The notes: generated from the sequence alone by a model not told the origin. Numbered from the stretch's first letter, positions 1 through 7,701 are shown. The stretch is 10,251 bases of DNA from Flavobacteriaceae bacterium (GCA_016649785.1 JAENXB010000092.1:1-10251), one strand, 5' to 3'. Numbers and translations are program-made.

Positions 1-102
1 ATATGCAGCATTTACTATTGCCTTCCCAACTGCTTCTTCTTCCAGACTAAGCGGCTTATATTTTTCTTTGTGTAACTTGGAGTTTTCCTGTCTTTGTGGC
101 AT
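1..102 (-). CDS. GxxExxY-family protein, N-terminal part (cut by window edge)
   Basis: Only the first 34 codons are in the window; the gene runs off the left edge. The start is ATG at 102. The visible segment LSLEEEAVGKAIVNAAY matches my memory of the opening helix of GxxExxY proteins (Pfam PDDEXK_3), where it is normally followed by a VHKxLGPGLLExVY block that would lie outside the window. The family is of unknown function and is placed in the PD-(D/E)XK nuclease superfamily. The gene lies 46 bases after the hyfC-like stop on the same strand, so it sits where the next subunit of the membrane complex would be expected. The first dozen codons are a diverged copy of the arm of the hairpin repeat at 5451-5527 (32 of 42 bases agree), so the N-terminus seems to derive from repeat DNA. 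The family call rests on a short segment. Confidence 0.65.
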   Translation of the reverse strand, partial: MPQRQENSKLHKEKYKPLSLEEEAVGKAIVNAAY

Positions 103-148
103 AATATTTTACGTTTAAATCAATCTTCATGTCTTTTTTAAATCTTTT

Positions 149-1054
149 CTAAATAAATTTTCCCATTATCAACAATACCCCGAAAAAAATTAATATTGAA
201 ATTGAGGTAAGGGTAAATATGAATTGCGGGTTATTACCCATTCTAAATCTCGCTGAAAATGATTCTAAAACACCTACCGTTATCGCAAAGATGATTTGAA
301 CTCCAAAAAATATTAGAATTGAAATAAGGATCGGGAAGGAACCGGTAAAAAAATTGGCGATCAAAGCTCCATACATCGCAAATTTCAGGTTTGTGCCATA
401 GAGGATCAATCCTAAATCAAAGCCGCTGTTATCCAGTATCATCACCTCATGCACCATGGTTAACTCCAAATGCGTTTTTGGATCATCAACCGGCATACGG
501 CTGTTTTCGATCATAGCGATCATCACCAAAACGAAGGTTGCCAATGCGCCAAGTCCATAAGAAATATAAGAACCAAAATGAAGGGACGTAAATATTTCGT
601 GAAATGAGGTATGTCCGGTATAAAGTGCAAAGGAGCCCATTAATATAAAGAAAGCGGGTTCTGCCAGCATGGAATACAAGGCTTCACGACTTGCTCCCAT
701 TCCTTCAAAACTACTTCCGGTATCCAAAGCACCAATTATGCTGAAGAATTTCCCGAGGGCCAATACATAGGCGAAAAACACGAAATCGCCATCAAAGGAA
801 ATAATCCCTTTGTATTCTCCAAATGGGATCACCAAAATGGCCATAATTATGGAAGCAAAATAAATGCTTGGCGCGATTTGAAAAATAAAGCTGGTCGTAT
901 TGCTGTACACACTGCCTTTTTTCCACAACCGGAACAGGTCTTTCATAGGTTGAAACAAGCCCGGTCCTTTTCTGCCTGAAGCGATGCTTTTGGTCCGTAT
1001 CACAACCCCCATAAAAAACAAACTTGTGAGCAATATCAATACAAGGCTTATCAT
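149..1054 (-). CDS. hyfC: HyfC/HycD/NuoH-like membrane anchor subunit of a hydrogenase-4-type complex
   Basis: A 301-residue integral membrane protein, about the usual length for HyfC and HycD (formate hydrogenlyase subunit 4). These correspond to NuoH of complex I, the subunit that couples the peripheral redox arm to the membrane ion pumps. Visible family motifs are GRKGPG followed by a QPMKDLFRLWKKG stretch (residues 27-47), GMGASREALYSMLAEP (118-133), the acidic ENSRMPVDDPKTHLELT loop (183-199) followed by HE, and ESFSARFRM (264-272). Several hydrophobic segments of about 20 residues separate them. The conserved Glu and Asp residues in these loops are the expected coupling charges. The start is 1 base after the stop of the upstream antiporter-like gene, which indicates one mRNA. 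Whether the complex is a true NiFe hydrogenase cannot be decided here, because the catalytic subunit is not visible. Confidence 0.9.
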   Translation of the reverse strand: MISLVLILLTSLFFMGVVIRTKSIASGRKGPGLFQPMKDLFRLWKKGSVYSNTTSFIFQIAPSIYFASIIMAILVIPFGEYKGIISFDGDFVFFAYVLALGKFFSIIGALDTGSSFEGMGASREALYSMLAEPAFFILMGSFALYTGHTSFHEIFTSLHFGSYISYGLGALATFVLVMIAMIENSRMPVDDPKTHLELTMVHEVMILDNSGFDLGLILYGTNLKFAMYGALIANFFTGSFPILISILIFFGVQIIFAITVGVLESFSARFRMGNNPQFIFTLTSISILIFFGVLLIMGKFI

Positions 1055-1055
1055 A

Positions 1056-3086
1056 TTATATCTGGTTTAAAAAGTAAATTATTTTTTTGAATGCTTCATA
1101 CAAAACCGGAAAGATGAGAATCAAGGTTATAAAGATGGTTCCGTAAAGCACATAAAACTGGACATTTCCATTTTGCAGAAATCTGAATTTTCCGAAGAAA
1201 AATTTCAAACGTCTCCAGGGGAGATCGATGAACCATTTTTCAATTTTGTCATAAGGATGGGTTTCATGCCAACCCGAAACAGGGAAAATCCCATCAATTT
1301 CGATTTTCTTTTTTCTAACCGATAATACAGGCTCAGCAAGCTTTCGGTAGGACCGGATAAAAGAACTGGCGGTATATTGCATTTTTTTGGTTTCACCTGT
1401 ATATCCGCAACCCCAGGTAGCCGAAATTAGTTTGGGTTTTTGAGCGGTTACCGCTTTTCTGATAATGAAAATGAGCAAACCTAAAACAATAAATCCCGCT
1501 GCGCTAAATCCTATAGCTTGCATTGTTCCAGAAATTTGGACAGATTGCGCGAAATTTCCGGTAAAATTCATTTTGTCCGAATACAATTTGAGAGGCTCTG
1601 TCAACAAGGAAAAGAAAAATTTTGGAAACAAACCTATGGCTAAAATAAATGCTGAAATCATATACATCGGCAACAGTTTTCCCGTGCTGGATTCAATAGG
1701 GGTTTCCTGAAAATGATGTCTTGGATTTCCTAAAAAAATGCTGCCAAAAGCTTTTGTGAAGCAAAGAATTGCAAGTCCGCCGATGAGCACCATTCCAAAA
1801 ACAGAGAACAGAAGTACGACAATATTGAGCATGGCTTTATTTTCCATTCCGTCAAACAGACCTGAGTAAATTAAAAATTCGGAAACAAATCCGTTAAAAG
1901 GAGGAAGCCCGCAAATAGCGAGTGCGGCGATCAGAAATAAAATTGCAGACTGAGGCATTCGTTTTACAAGACCTCCAAGATGTTCAATATTCATTGTATG
2001 AGTTGCCTGATACACATTTCCGGCAGCATAAAACAGCAGGGATTTAAATAAGGAATGATTGAGCACGTGAAGCAGCGCTCCGCCAAATCCAAGCAATATT
2101 AAAGTGATGTTCTGTTGTCCTATTCCCAAAGTTCCAAGCCCAATCCCAATTCCTATAATCCCAATGTTTTCAATGCTGTGGTAGGCGAGGAGTTTCTTTA
2201 AATTGTGTTGCAATATGGCGAGCATTACCCCGTAAACACCTGATATAACAGAAAAAACAAGAATAATATATCCCAACAAGATATAATCGGTTTGAATAAG
2301 CTGCAACATTCTGAGAATTCCAAAGATCCCGATCTTGATGATCACACCAGACATTATTCCCGAAATATGGGAAGGTGAGGCAGGGTGGGCATACGGAAGC
2401 CAGGTATGAAAAGGAACAAATCCCGCTTTAATGGCAAAACCTATGAAAAAGCTGAAAAACAATCCTAAACTTACAATTGGAGGAAAGCTCGAAGAAAATT
2501 GACTTATGGCATCAAAATCATAAGAACCTGTGCGGTAATACACCCAAATGAAACCTAAGGTCAGAAATAAAACCCCTGCGTGCGATTGGATCAGAAAATT
2601 GATCCCGGCCTTCAGGGTATCCTGTTTGTAATATTCAAAGATGATGAGCACAAAACTCGACAGTGTCATAATTTCCCAGGCGAACAAAAACACCAGGGAA
2701 TTTTGGATCACGCAAATAGCGATAAGTGATGATTGAATTAGAAGATAGGCCAGGCAGTGTAAAGAGATATTGGCTGTTTGTTTTCTGTAGGTTTTCATAT
2801 AATGTAACCCATACAAAGCTCCGGTGATCAGTGTGAAGTTGATCAGCAAAATAAACCAGGCGGACAAAGCATCGATCCTGATGGGAACCGCGCCGGTTAC
2901 TATAGAACCCGGAAAAATAAATTCCAGTTTTTCACCCAATAAGGCCGGAAATGCGTGATATCCGCTCAAGATAGCATTAAAAATCACCAGGGAAAGCGTA
3001 CTTATTCCCTTCCATTTCACTTTTAGAAATGGAATCACCAGAAGTGATATTATCAATATTGCTATATATGTTTGGATATAGGCCAT
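1056..3086 (-). CDS. hyfB: HyfB/NuoL-like proton-conducting membrane subunit (second paralogue)
   Basis: A 676-residue polytopic membrane protein of the Proton_antipo_M family (HyfB, HycC, NuoL/M/N, MrpA/D), with roughly 14-16 hydrophobic segments. It is expected to move protons or sodium across the inner membrane as part of a hydrogenase-4 or complex I-like machine. Expected charges are present: Glu138 in FAWEIM, Lys220 in FAIKAGF, the HTWLPYAHPASPSH loop (227-240), Lys251 in SGVIIKIG, and Lys348 in HSLFKSLLF. The C-terminus has the HyfB-type TWGCGY block (558-562) followed by MQYT, and a final FLQNGNVQFYVLYG segment (637-649). The same motifs occur at nearly the same residue numbers in the neighbour at 3086-5086, so the two are old tandem paralogues. 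Its ATG overlaps the preceding stop by one base (TGATG), which suggests translational coupling. HyfB rather than HyfF or NuoL is preferred because of the C-terminal block. Confidence 0.88.
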   Translation of the reverse strand: MAYIQTYIAILIISLLVIPFLKVKWKGISTLSLVIFNAILSGYHAFPALLGEKLEFIFPGSIVTGAVPIRIDALSAWFILLINFTLITGALYGLHYMKTYRKQTANISLHCLAYLLIQSSLIAICVIQNSLVFLFAWEIMTLSSFVLIIFEYYKQDTLKAGINFLIQSHAGVLFLTLGFIWVYYRTGSYDFDAISQFSSSFPPIVSLGLFFSFFIGFAIKAGFVPFHTWLPYAHPASPSHISGIMSGVIIKIGIFGILRMLQLIQTDYILLGYIILVFSVISGVYGVMLAILQHNLKKLLAYHSIENIGIIGIGIGLGTLGIGQQNITLILLGFGGALLHVLNHSLFKSLLFYAAGNVYQATHTMNIEHLGGLVKRMPQSAILFLIAALAICGLPPFNGFVSEFLIYSGLFDGMENKAMLNIVVLLFSVFGMVLIGGLAILCFTKAFGSIFLGNPRHHFQETPIESSTGKLLPMYMISAFILAIGLFPKFFFSLLTEPLKLYSDKMNFTGNFAQSVQISGTMQAIGFSAAGFIVLGLLIFIIRKAVTAQKPKLISATWGCGYTGETKKMQYTASSFIRSYRKLAEPVLSVRKKKIEIDGIFPVSGWHETHPYDKIEKWFIDLPWRRLKFFFGKFRFLQNGNVQFYVLYGTIFITLILIFPVLYEAFKKIIYFLNQI

Positions 3087-5086
3087 CAGATCAGGTTAAA
3101 TAAGGTGCCAAAAAACACCAGGAGAATAAAGAACAAGCCGTACATCACATACATTTGAACTTTTCCATTCTGTATAAATTGAAAATAATTCAGGATGTGA
3201 AGCAATTTTTTTGTAGCCTGTTCGAAGATTGTATTTTCAAATAAATCTACATAATGCGAGGTGTGTTTTCTTGTTTGAGGGAAAATTTCTCCGGCTTCAA
3301 TTTCAGTGTATTTTTTCTTTTCCTTCACAATAAACCCCAGCAGTTTGCTCAGGCTTTTAGAAAAGGATTTTCCGGTATATTGCATATGTACATTTGGGGC
3401 GACATATCCACAACCCCAGGTGGCATTTTTTTGTGAGGGATGAAGACCTACAAAATAATTTCTCAAAAGATAAATTCCAATGAGCAGGGCTAAAAACAAC
3501 ATGGAATATCTGCCCACATTGCCCATGAGCGTTATCATAGGGGCGAAATCTTCTAAAACAAACTGACCGGAAGCAGGCAAAACTGATTGTATAAGTTGAA
3601 GGCTCACGGAAAAATAGAATTGCGGGAACAATCCGATGGAAAGCATAATGCCAACAATAAAATATTGAGGCGCACGCATCCATAAAGAAACTTCGGAAGG
3701 GGAATCGTGCAATTCCTGCCGTGGGTTTCCCAGGAATACCGTCCCAAAGGTTTTGGTAAATGTCAATAACGAAAGTCCCCCTATAAAGGCCAAACTCGCA
3801 ATCGAAAGGATCATCAAGGTGGAATGGGTGAGTCCAATGGTATTTATTCCGTTTAAAAAGCCGTTGTAGATCAAAAATTCGGAAATAAAACCGTTTAAAG
3901 GCGGTAAGCCGCCAATGGCGAGTGAACCAATGAGGAATAGGCTTGCCGTTTGTGGCATTTGGTGGATGAGTCCGCCCAGTTTTTCCATATCGCGCGTGTG
4001 GGTTTGCTGATATACCGAACCAACAGAAAAAAACAGCAACGACTTGAATAAAGAGTGATTTAAGGTATGCAGCAATGCACCGCTAAGTCCAATGACCATA
4101 AGCATGCTATTGTTGAATCCTGCACCTATAAGGAACAATCCGATTCCTGTTCCAATAATTCCTATGTTTTCAATGGTGCAATACGCCAGCATTTTTTTAA
4201 AATCCCGTTGAACACTTGCGTTTAGGATACCAAATACGCCGGTGATTATGGAAATTATCAGCAGCAATTCCCCTATGAGCAACAATTGGGATTGCAGCAT
4301 TAATGCCACCCGAATAATTCCGTAAATCCCCAATTTTACTATCACGCCAGACATAACTCCCGAAATATGGGAAGGTGCGGCAGGATGGGCATGTGGAAGC
4401 CAGGAATGCAGCGGTATAAAACCTGCCTTGATCCCAAAACCAATAAAAAAGAGCAGGAACAACCAGCCGTTAAAATTTGTCCCGAAATAGCCGCTTATGG
4501 CAAGGAAATCAAATGAACCCTGGCCGAAATACACCCATATAAACGCTACGGTCAAAAAAGCGACTCCTATATGCATTTGCACCATATAATTGACACCCGC
4601 TTTTAGGGTTTCACTTTTTTCGTGTTCAAAGATCACAAGAAATAAGGAGGATAAAGACATGATCTCCCAGGCGATAAGAAATGCCAAACTGTGCTGTAAC
4701 ATACAAACCCAAAGCATTGAGGTTTGAAAAACAAGAAACAGCGTCCAGTGCAGGGAAAGATTCGCTTTGCGCTCTTTGTACGGTTTCATATAGCCAATCC
4801 CGTAAAAAGCGCCATTTACACAGGTTAAATTGATGATAAGAATAAACCAGGCAGACAAGGCGTCGATTCGGAGTGGAATATCCCCGAAAAATGCAGATCC
4901 GGGTAATGTGATATCCATTGGATTGCCCAAAAGAGCGTTTATGGCTGGAATGGAGGTTGTAATTGCTACTAATAATACAAAAAGAAAATTGGAGAAAGCT
5001 TTTATTTTTGAAGGTAATAAAGGTATACTGAGAATTCCTATACCAGCTACAATTGCCGATGACAAAATCAGCCAAAAATCACCCAT
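3086..5086 (-). CDS. hyfB: HyfB/NuoL-like proton-conducting membrane subunit (first paralogue)
   Basis: A 666-residue multi-span membrane protein and the first gene of the leftward operon. It belongs to the Proton_antipo_M antiporter-like family and most resembles hydrogenase-4 component B. Key residues are Glu141 in IAWEIM, Lys220 in FGIKAGF, the HSWLPHAHPAAPSH loop (227-240), Lys251 in SGVIVKLG, Lys349 in HSLFKSLLF, and the C-terminal TWGCGY block (556-561) followed by MQYTGKSF. A hydrophilic stretch at about 585-630 precedes the last membrane helix with IQNGKVQMYVMYG. It would form one ion channel of the complex, next to the paralogue at 1056-3086. The ATG at 5086 is the first good start; the upstream DNA is non-coding and AT-rich. 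Having two HyfB-like pumps points to a larger Ehr-like or Mbh-like arrangement rather than a minimal formate hydrogenlyase; that is inference. Confidence 0.88.
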   Translation of the reverse strand: MGDFWLILSSAIVAGIGILSIPLLPSKIKAFSNFLFVLLVAITTSIPAINALLGNPMDITLPGSAFFGDIPLRIDALSAWFILIINLTCVNGAFYGIGYMKPYKERKANLSLHWTLFLVFQTSMLWVCMLQHSLAFLIAWEIMSLSSLFLVIFEHEKSETLKAGVNYMVQMHIGVAFLTVAFIWVYFGQGSFDFLAISGYFGTNFNGWLFLLFFIGFGIKAGFIPLHSWLPHAHPAAPSHISGVMSGVIVKLGIYGIIRVALMLQSQLLLIGELLLIISIITGVFGILNASVQRDFKKMLAYCTIENIGIIGTGIGLFLIGAGFNNSMLMVIGLSGALLHTLNHSLFKSLLFFSVGSVYQQTHTRDMEKLGGLIHQMPQTASLFLIGSLAIGGLPPLNGFISEFLIYNGFLNGINTIGLTHSTLMILSIASLAFIGGLSLLTFTKTFGTVFLGNPRQELHDSPSEVSLWMRAPQYFIVGIMLSIGLFPQFYFSVSLQLIQSVLPASGQFVLEDFAPMITLMGNVGRYSMLFLALLIGIYLLRNYFVGLHPSQKNATWGCGYVAPNVHMQYTGKSFSKSLSKLLGFIVKEKKKYTEIEAGEIFPQTRKHTSHYVDLFENTIFEQATKKLLHILNYFQFIQNGKVQMYVMYGLFFILLVFFGTLFNLI

Positions 5087-5122
5087 ACCGTTAATATGTC
5101 TTAAGTCTAAAATTCAGTTAGG

Positions 5123-5151
5123 ATATCCTTTGAAAGATGAAAATATCCTTT
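5123..5151. promoter_or_regulatory. Direct-repeat pair before the hyf-like operon, possible operator
   Basis: The 9-mer ATATCCTTT occurs at 5123-5131 and again, identically, at 5143-5151. The start-to-start distance is exactly 20 bases, about two helical turns. The pair lies 37-65 bases upstream of the operon start codon, close to where a transcript from the -7 candidate at 5160-5167 would begin. Two same-face half-sites would suit a regulator that binds direct repeats. No regulator can be named, and a chance repeat in AT-rich DNA is possible. Confidence 0.3.
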
Positions 5152-5159
5152 AATACTAT

Positions 5160-5167
5160 CAAATTTA
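5160..5167 (-). promoter_or_regulatory. Candidate -7 box for the hyf-like operon
   Basis: Read on the minus strand this is TAAATTTG, an exact match to the Bacteroidota sigma-ABfr -7 consensus TAnnTTTG, about 75 bases upstream of the operon ATG. No TTTG is found at the usual 17-23 base distance upstream, so the match may be accidental or the promoter may need an activator. Confidence 0.3.
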
Positions 5168-5395
5168 TGCAAACATTTTCACCACTGGAGGAAGAATTTT
5201 TCTTGGAGATGTTTTAAATCTGAAAAGAGAAAATTTGACAATGCAAAATTGAGGATTTTAATTCAAAAAACAGTGATACAAACCATATTTTTTTAACTAT
5301 TTTAAGAATAAAAATTTTTGGTTTTTGAATTTTCATTGAAGAATGCCGATGATTTGTTAATGTAATTGTGTTATGGTTTTCAAAATTGTTTAAAA

Positions 5396-5542
5396 GAACG
5401 CGGGATTCTTTATTTCATTATTCAGAATGATATATGCTGGGGTGTTTAAGTGCCACAAAGGCGCTAAGACTCAAAGGTTCACCAAGAAAAACTTTGTGAT
5501 TCTTAGTGTTTTGGTGTCTTTGTGGCAATTTAAGCTTATTTC
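5396..5542. repeat. Composite interspersed repeat, copy 1 (GAACGCGGGATTCTT unit plus hairpin unit)
   Basis: The left unit starts GAACGCGGGATTCTT and ends CAGAATGA. A linker containing GGGGTGT leads into a GCCACAAAG hairpin unit, and the element closes with a CAATTTAAGCTTATTT tail. The same order of parts and the same tail occur at 7972-8104, so this is a mobile or amplified composite element and not a local accident. No transposase is encoded within it. Confidence 0.75.
5451..5527. repeat. Imperfect hairpin (GCCACAAAG repeat family)
   Basis: Nested inverted repeats form a stem of about 77 nt: TGCCACAAAG (5451-5460) pairs with CTTTGTGGCA (5518-5527), CTAAGA (5464-5469) with TCTTAG (5501-5506), and CAAAG (5472-5476) with CTTTG (5492-5496). 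It resembles REP- or MITE-like elements that can fold as single-stranded DNA or RNA. There is no U-tract, so it is not a simple terminator. Confidence 0.7.
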
Positions 5543-5566
5543 ATTTTTCGTTATTAAATTCAATTT

Positions 5567-5693
5567 GCGTTAGGGATTGAAATGGAAATCCCGGCATTGC
5601 GGGTTTATCAAGCGATATATTCAGCAGATTGCCTGTACCTCCCAATGAAGGATTGGAATGAAAAGCCCGCCCGCTTTTTCAGCGGGAACGCCC
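5567..5693 (+). ncRNA. Putative structured RNA element (Flavobacteria-type intergenic motif)
   Basis: The element opens with GCGTTAGGGATTGAA and closes with GCGGGAACGCCC. GCGTT (5567-5571) can pair with AACGC (5687-5691) to close it. Inside, GGGATT (5573-5578) can pair with AATCCC (5587-5592), or CCCG/CGGG can form a small stem near 5590-5603. A hairpin CCCGCT (5670-5675), loop TTTTC, AGCGGG (5681-5686) stands just before the 3' closing strand. The block GGATTGAAATGGAAA is echoed by GGATTGGAATGAAAA at 5651-5665. From memory, this layout (GCGTTAGGGAT..., variable hairpin, GGATT...AAAGCCCG, GGGAACGCCC) recurs in intergenic DNA of many Flavobacteriia. It could correspond to the Flavo-1 motif of Rfam, but I cannot confirm that name. 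It ends about 255 bases before asnB, so it is unlikely to be a direct leader switch for that gene. Confidence 0.5.
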
Positions 5694-5893
5694 AAAATAT
5701 TTTTTGAAAGGGATTGCTGTCATTAATAGAATTCAATCTTATAAATCAACCAATTCAAAATACCAAAATAAAATACTGTTAGCTAAAAATTTCAAATGAA
5801 AACGCAAATCAATTAAATAATTAGAATACACTTACATATTTTATAATAATTTTACATTATTACTTATATTCATAACCATTTAACACAACCTAG

Positions 5894-5924
5894 TTTGTCA
5901 ATAGAAACTAATATGGCATATTTG
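5894..5924 (+). promoter_or_regulatory. asnB promoter (Bacteroidota -33/-7 type)
   Basis: TTTG at 5894-5897 is followed after 19 bases by CATATTTG at 5917-5924. This matches the Bacteroidota consensus TTTG-N19-TAnnTTTG with a single change (C for the first T of the -7 box). Transcription would begin near 5930, giving a leader of fewer than 20 bases before the asnB ATG at 5949. Confidence 0.6.
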
Positions 5925-5948
5925 CATTATAACTAAAGCTAAAATACC

Positions 5949-7628
5949 ATGTGTGGAATTGTATGTGCGTTCGATTTGAAAGAAAAAGCTGAGGTATTAA
6001 GACCTCAAATTTTGGAAATGTCTAAAAAAGTCCGTCACCGCGGTCCGGATTGGAGCGGGATTTATTCAAATGATAAAGCGATATTGGCTCATGAAAGATT
6101 GTCAATTGTTGACCCTGTTTCCGGTAAACAGCCTTTATTAAGTGAAGATAAAAAATTGGTGTTGTCTGCAAATGGCGAAATATATAATCATAAAGCACTT
6201 CGTAAACAATTTGAGGGGAAATATAATTTTCAGACACAATCGGATTGTGAAGTGATTTTAGCATTATATAAAGAAAAAGGTACAAGTTTTATTGATGAAA
6301 TGAACGGTATTTTTGCCTTTGCTTTATATGATGTAGATAAAGATGAATATTTTATAGCGCGTGACCATATGGGAATTATTCCTTTATATATGGGCTGGGA
6401 TGCAAATGGAACATTTTATGTGGCTTCAGAATTAAAAGCCCTGGAAGGAGTTTGCACAAAAATAGAGTTATTTCCTCCGGGACACTTTCTATCCAGTAAA
6501 GATGGAGTTTTAACCAAATGGTACAGCAGGGATTGGATGGAGTATGAGGCCGTAAAAGACAACCAGACAAGTATTGATGAAATTCATGATGCTTTGGAAG
6601 CCGCTGTTCACCGTCAATTAATGTCAGATGTGCCTTATGGCGTATTGTTATCTGGCGGATTGGATTCATCGGTAATTTCGGCAATTGCAAAAAAATATTC
6701 AGAGAAAAGAATAGAATCAGACGATACCCAGGCGGCTTGGTGGCCACAATTGCATTCCTTTTCTGTTGGCCTGGAAGGTTCTCCCGATTTGGCGGCGGCG
6801 CAGCTGGTAGCAGATCATATTGGAACGGTTCATCACGAAATAAAATTCACCATTCAGGAAGGATTGGACGCCATACGTGACGTTATTTACAACCTGGAAA
6901 CGTATGATATTACAACCATTCGTGCTTCAACACCTATGTATTTAATGGCAAGGGTTATAAAATCTATGGGCGTAAAAATGGTGCTTTCCGGTGAAGGGGC
7001 GGATGAGTTATTTGGCGGTTATTTATACTTTCATAAAGCGCCAAATGCCAAAGAATTTCACGAAGAAACGGTGCGTAAATTGAGCAAATTGCATATGTAC
7101 GATTGTTTACGTGCGAACAAAAGTCTGGCCGCCTGGGGAATTGAGGGCCGTGTGCCGTTTTTGGACAAGGAATTTATGGATGTGGCTATGCGAATTAACC
7201 CTCAGGATAAAATGATTAACGGCGAACGCATGGAAAAATGGGTGGTGCGCAAAGCATTTGAAAGTTATTTGCCTGCAAGCGTGGCGTGGAGACAAAAAGA
7301 GCAATTTTCTGACGGGGTTGGATACAGCTGGATTGACACTTTGAAACAGGTTGTGGCAGAAGAAGTTACCGATGAACAGCTGGCAAATGCCAGGTACAAA
7401 TTCCCTTTACAAACTCCAACAAACAAGGAAGAATTTTATTATCGTTCTATTTTCCAGGAACATTTTCCTTCAGATGCCGCAGCGCTTTGTGTGCCCCAGG
7501 AAGCCTCGGTTGCCTGCAGCACTAAAATTGCTTTAGAATGGGATGCGAGTTTTAAAAACATGAATGATCCATCCGGCCGGGCAGTGGCAAATGTGCATTC
7601 TGATGCCTATAAAAAAATAACTGCTTAA
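5949..7628 (+). CDS. asnB: Asparagine synthase (glutamine-hydrolysing), AsnB
   Basis: A 559-residue cytoplasmic enzyme that makes asparagine from aspartate, ATP and glutamine. Its length is close to E. coli AsnB (554). The N-terminal class II glutaminase domain starts MCGIVC; Cys2, exposed after Met removal, is the nucleophile. Arg50 in HERLSIVD, NGEIYNH (75-81) and Asp99 form the glutamine site. The C-terminal synthetase domain (about 210-520) has the ATP pyrophosphatase loop SGGLDSS (235-241), SGEGADELFGGY (347-358) and GRVPFLD (400-406). All expected catalytic residues are intact. The ATG is fixed by the need for Cys at position 2. It has its own promoter (5894-5924) and terminator (7646-7670), so it is monocistronic, divergent from the hyf-like operon and convergent with the hemerythrin gene. 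Copies of a composite repeat lie on both sides. Confidence 0.97.
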   Translation: MCGIVCAFDLKEKAEVLRPQILEMSKKVRHRGPDWSGIYSNDKAILAHERLSIVDPVSGKQPLLSEDKKLVLSANGEIYNHKALRKQFEGKYNFQTQSDCEVILALYKEKGTSFIDEMNGIFAFALYDVDKDEYFIARDHMGIIPLYMGWDANGTFYVASELKALEGVCTKIELFPPGHFLSSKDGVLTKWYSRDWMEYEAVKDNQTSIDEIHDALEAAVHRQLMSDVPYGVLLSGGLDSSVISAIAKKYSEKRIESDDTQAAWWPQLHSFSVGLEGSPDLAAAQLVADHIGTVHHEIKFTIQEGLDAIRDVIYNLETYDITTIRASTPMYLMARVIKSMGVKMVLSGEGADELFGGYLYFHKAPNAKEFHEETVRKLSKLHMYDCLRANKSLAAWGIEGRVPFLDKEFMDVAMRINPQDKMINGERMEKWVVRKAFESYLPASVAWRQKEQFSDGVGYSWIDTLKQVVAEEVTDEQLANARYKFPLQTPTNKEEFYYRSIFQEHFPSDAAALCVPQEASVACSTKIALEWDASFKNMNDPSGRAVANVHSDAYKKITA

Positions 7629-7645
7629 TGTTTATTTGAATTAAG

Positions 7646-7670
7646 AATCCGGTGAAAACCGGATTTTTTT
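7646..7670 (+). terminator. Intrinsic terminator of asnB
   Basis: AATCCGGT (7646-7653) and ACCGGATT (7658-7665) form a perfect 8-bp stem with a GAAA loop, followed directly by a run of T to 7670. It begins 17 bases after the asnB stop codon. Confidence 0.92.
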
Positions 7671-7701
7671 GGTTTTGGGCAAATCCGGAAGTTAACTGGT
7701 T

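Larger units (their letters stand above)
5087..5948. other. Divergent intergenic region between the hyf-like operon and asnB
   Basis: An 862-base region without a convincing gene. From left to right it holds a direct-repeat pair and a weak minus-strand promoter candidate (5123-5167), about 220 bases of AT-rich DNA in which I see nothing definite, a composite interspersed repeat (5396-5542), a putative structured RNA (5567-5693), an AT-rich stretch of about 200 bases, and the asnB promoter (5894-5924). Its length and repeat content mark it as a site that accumulates interspersed elements. Confidence 0.8.

Noticed and set aside
4626..5153. Open frames on both strands at the start of the first hyfB-like gene
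   Set aside because: They are shadows of the 666-residue membrane protein, which has clear family motifs through this region; the alternative translations show none.
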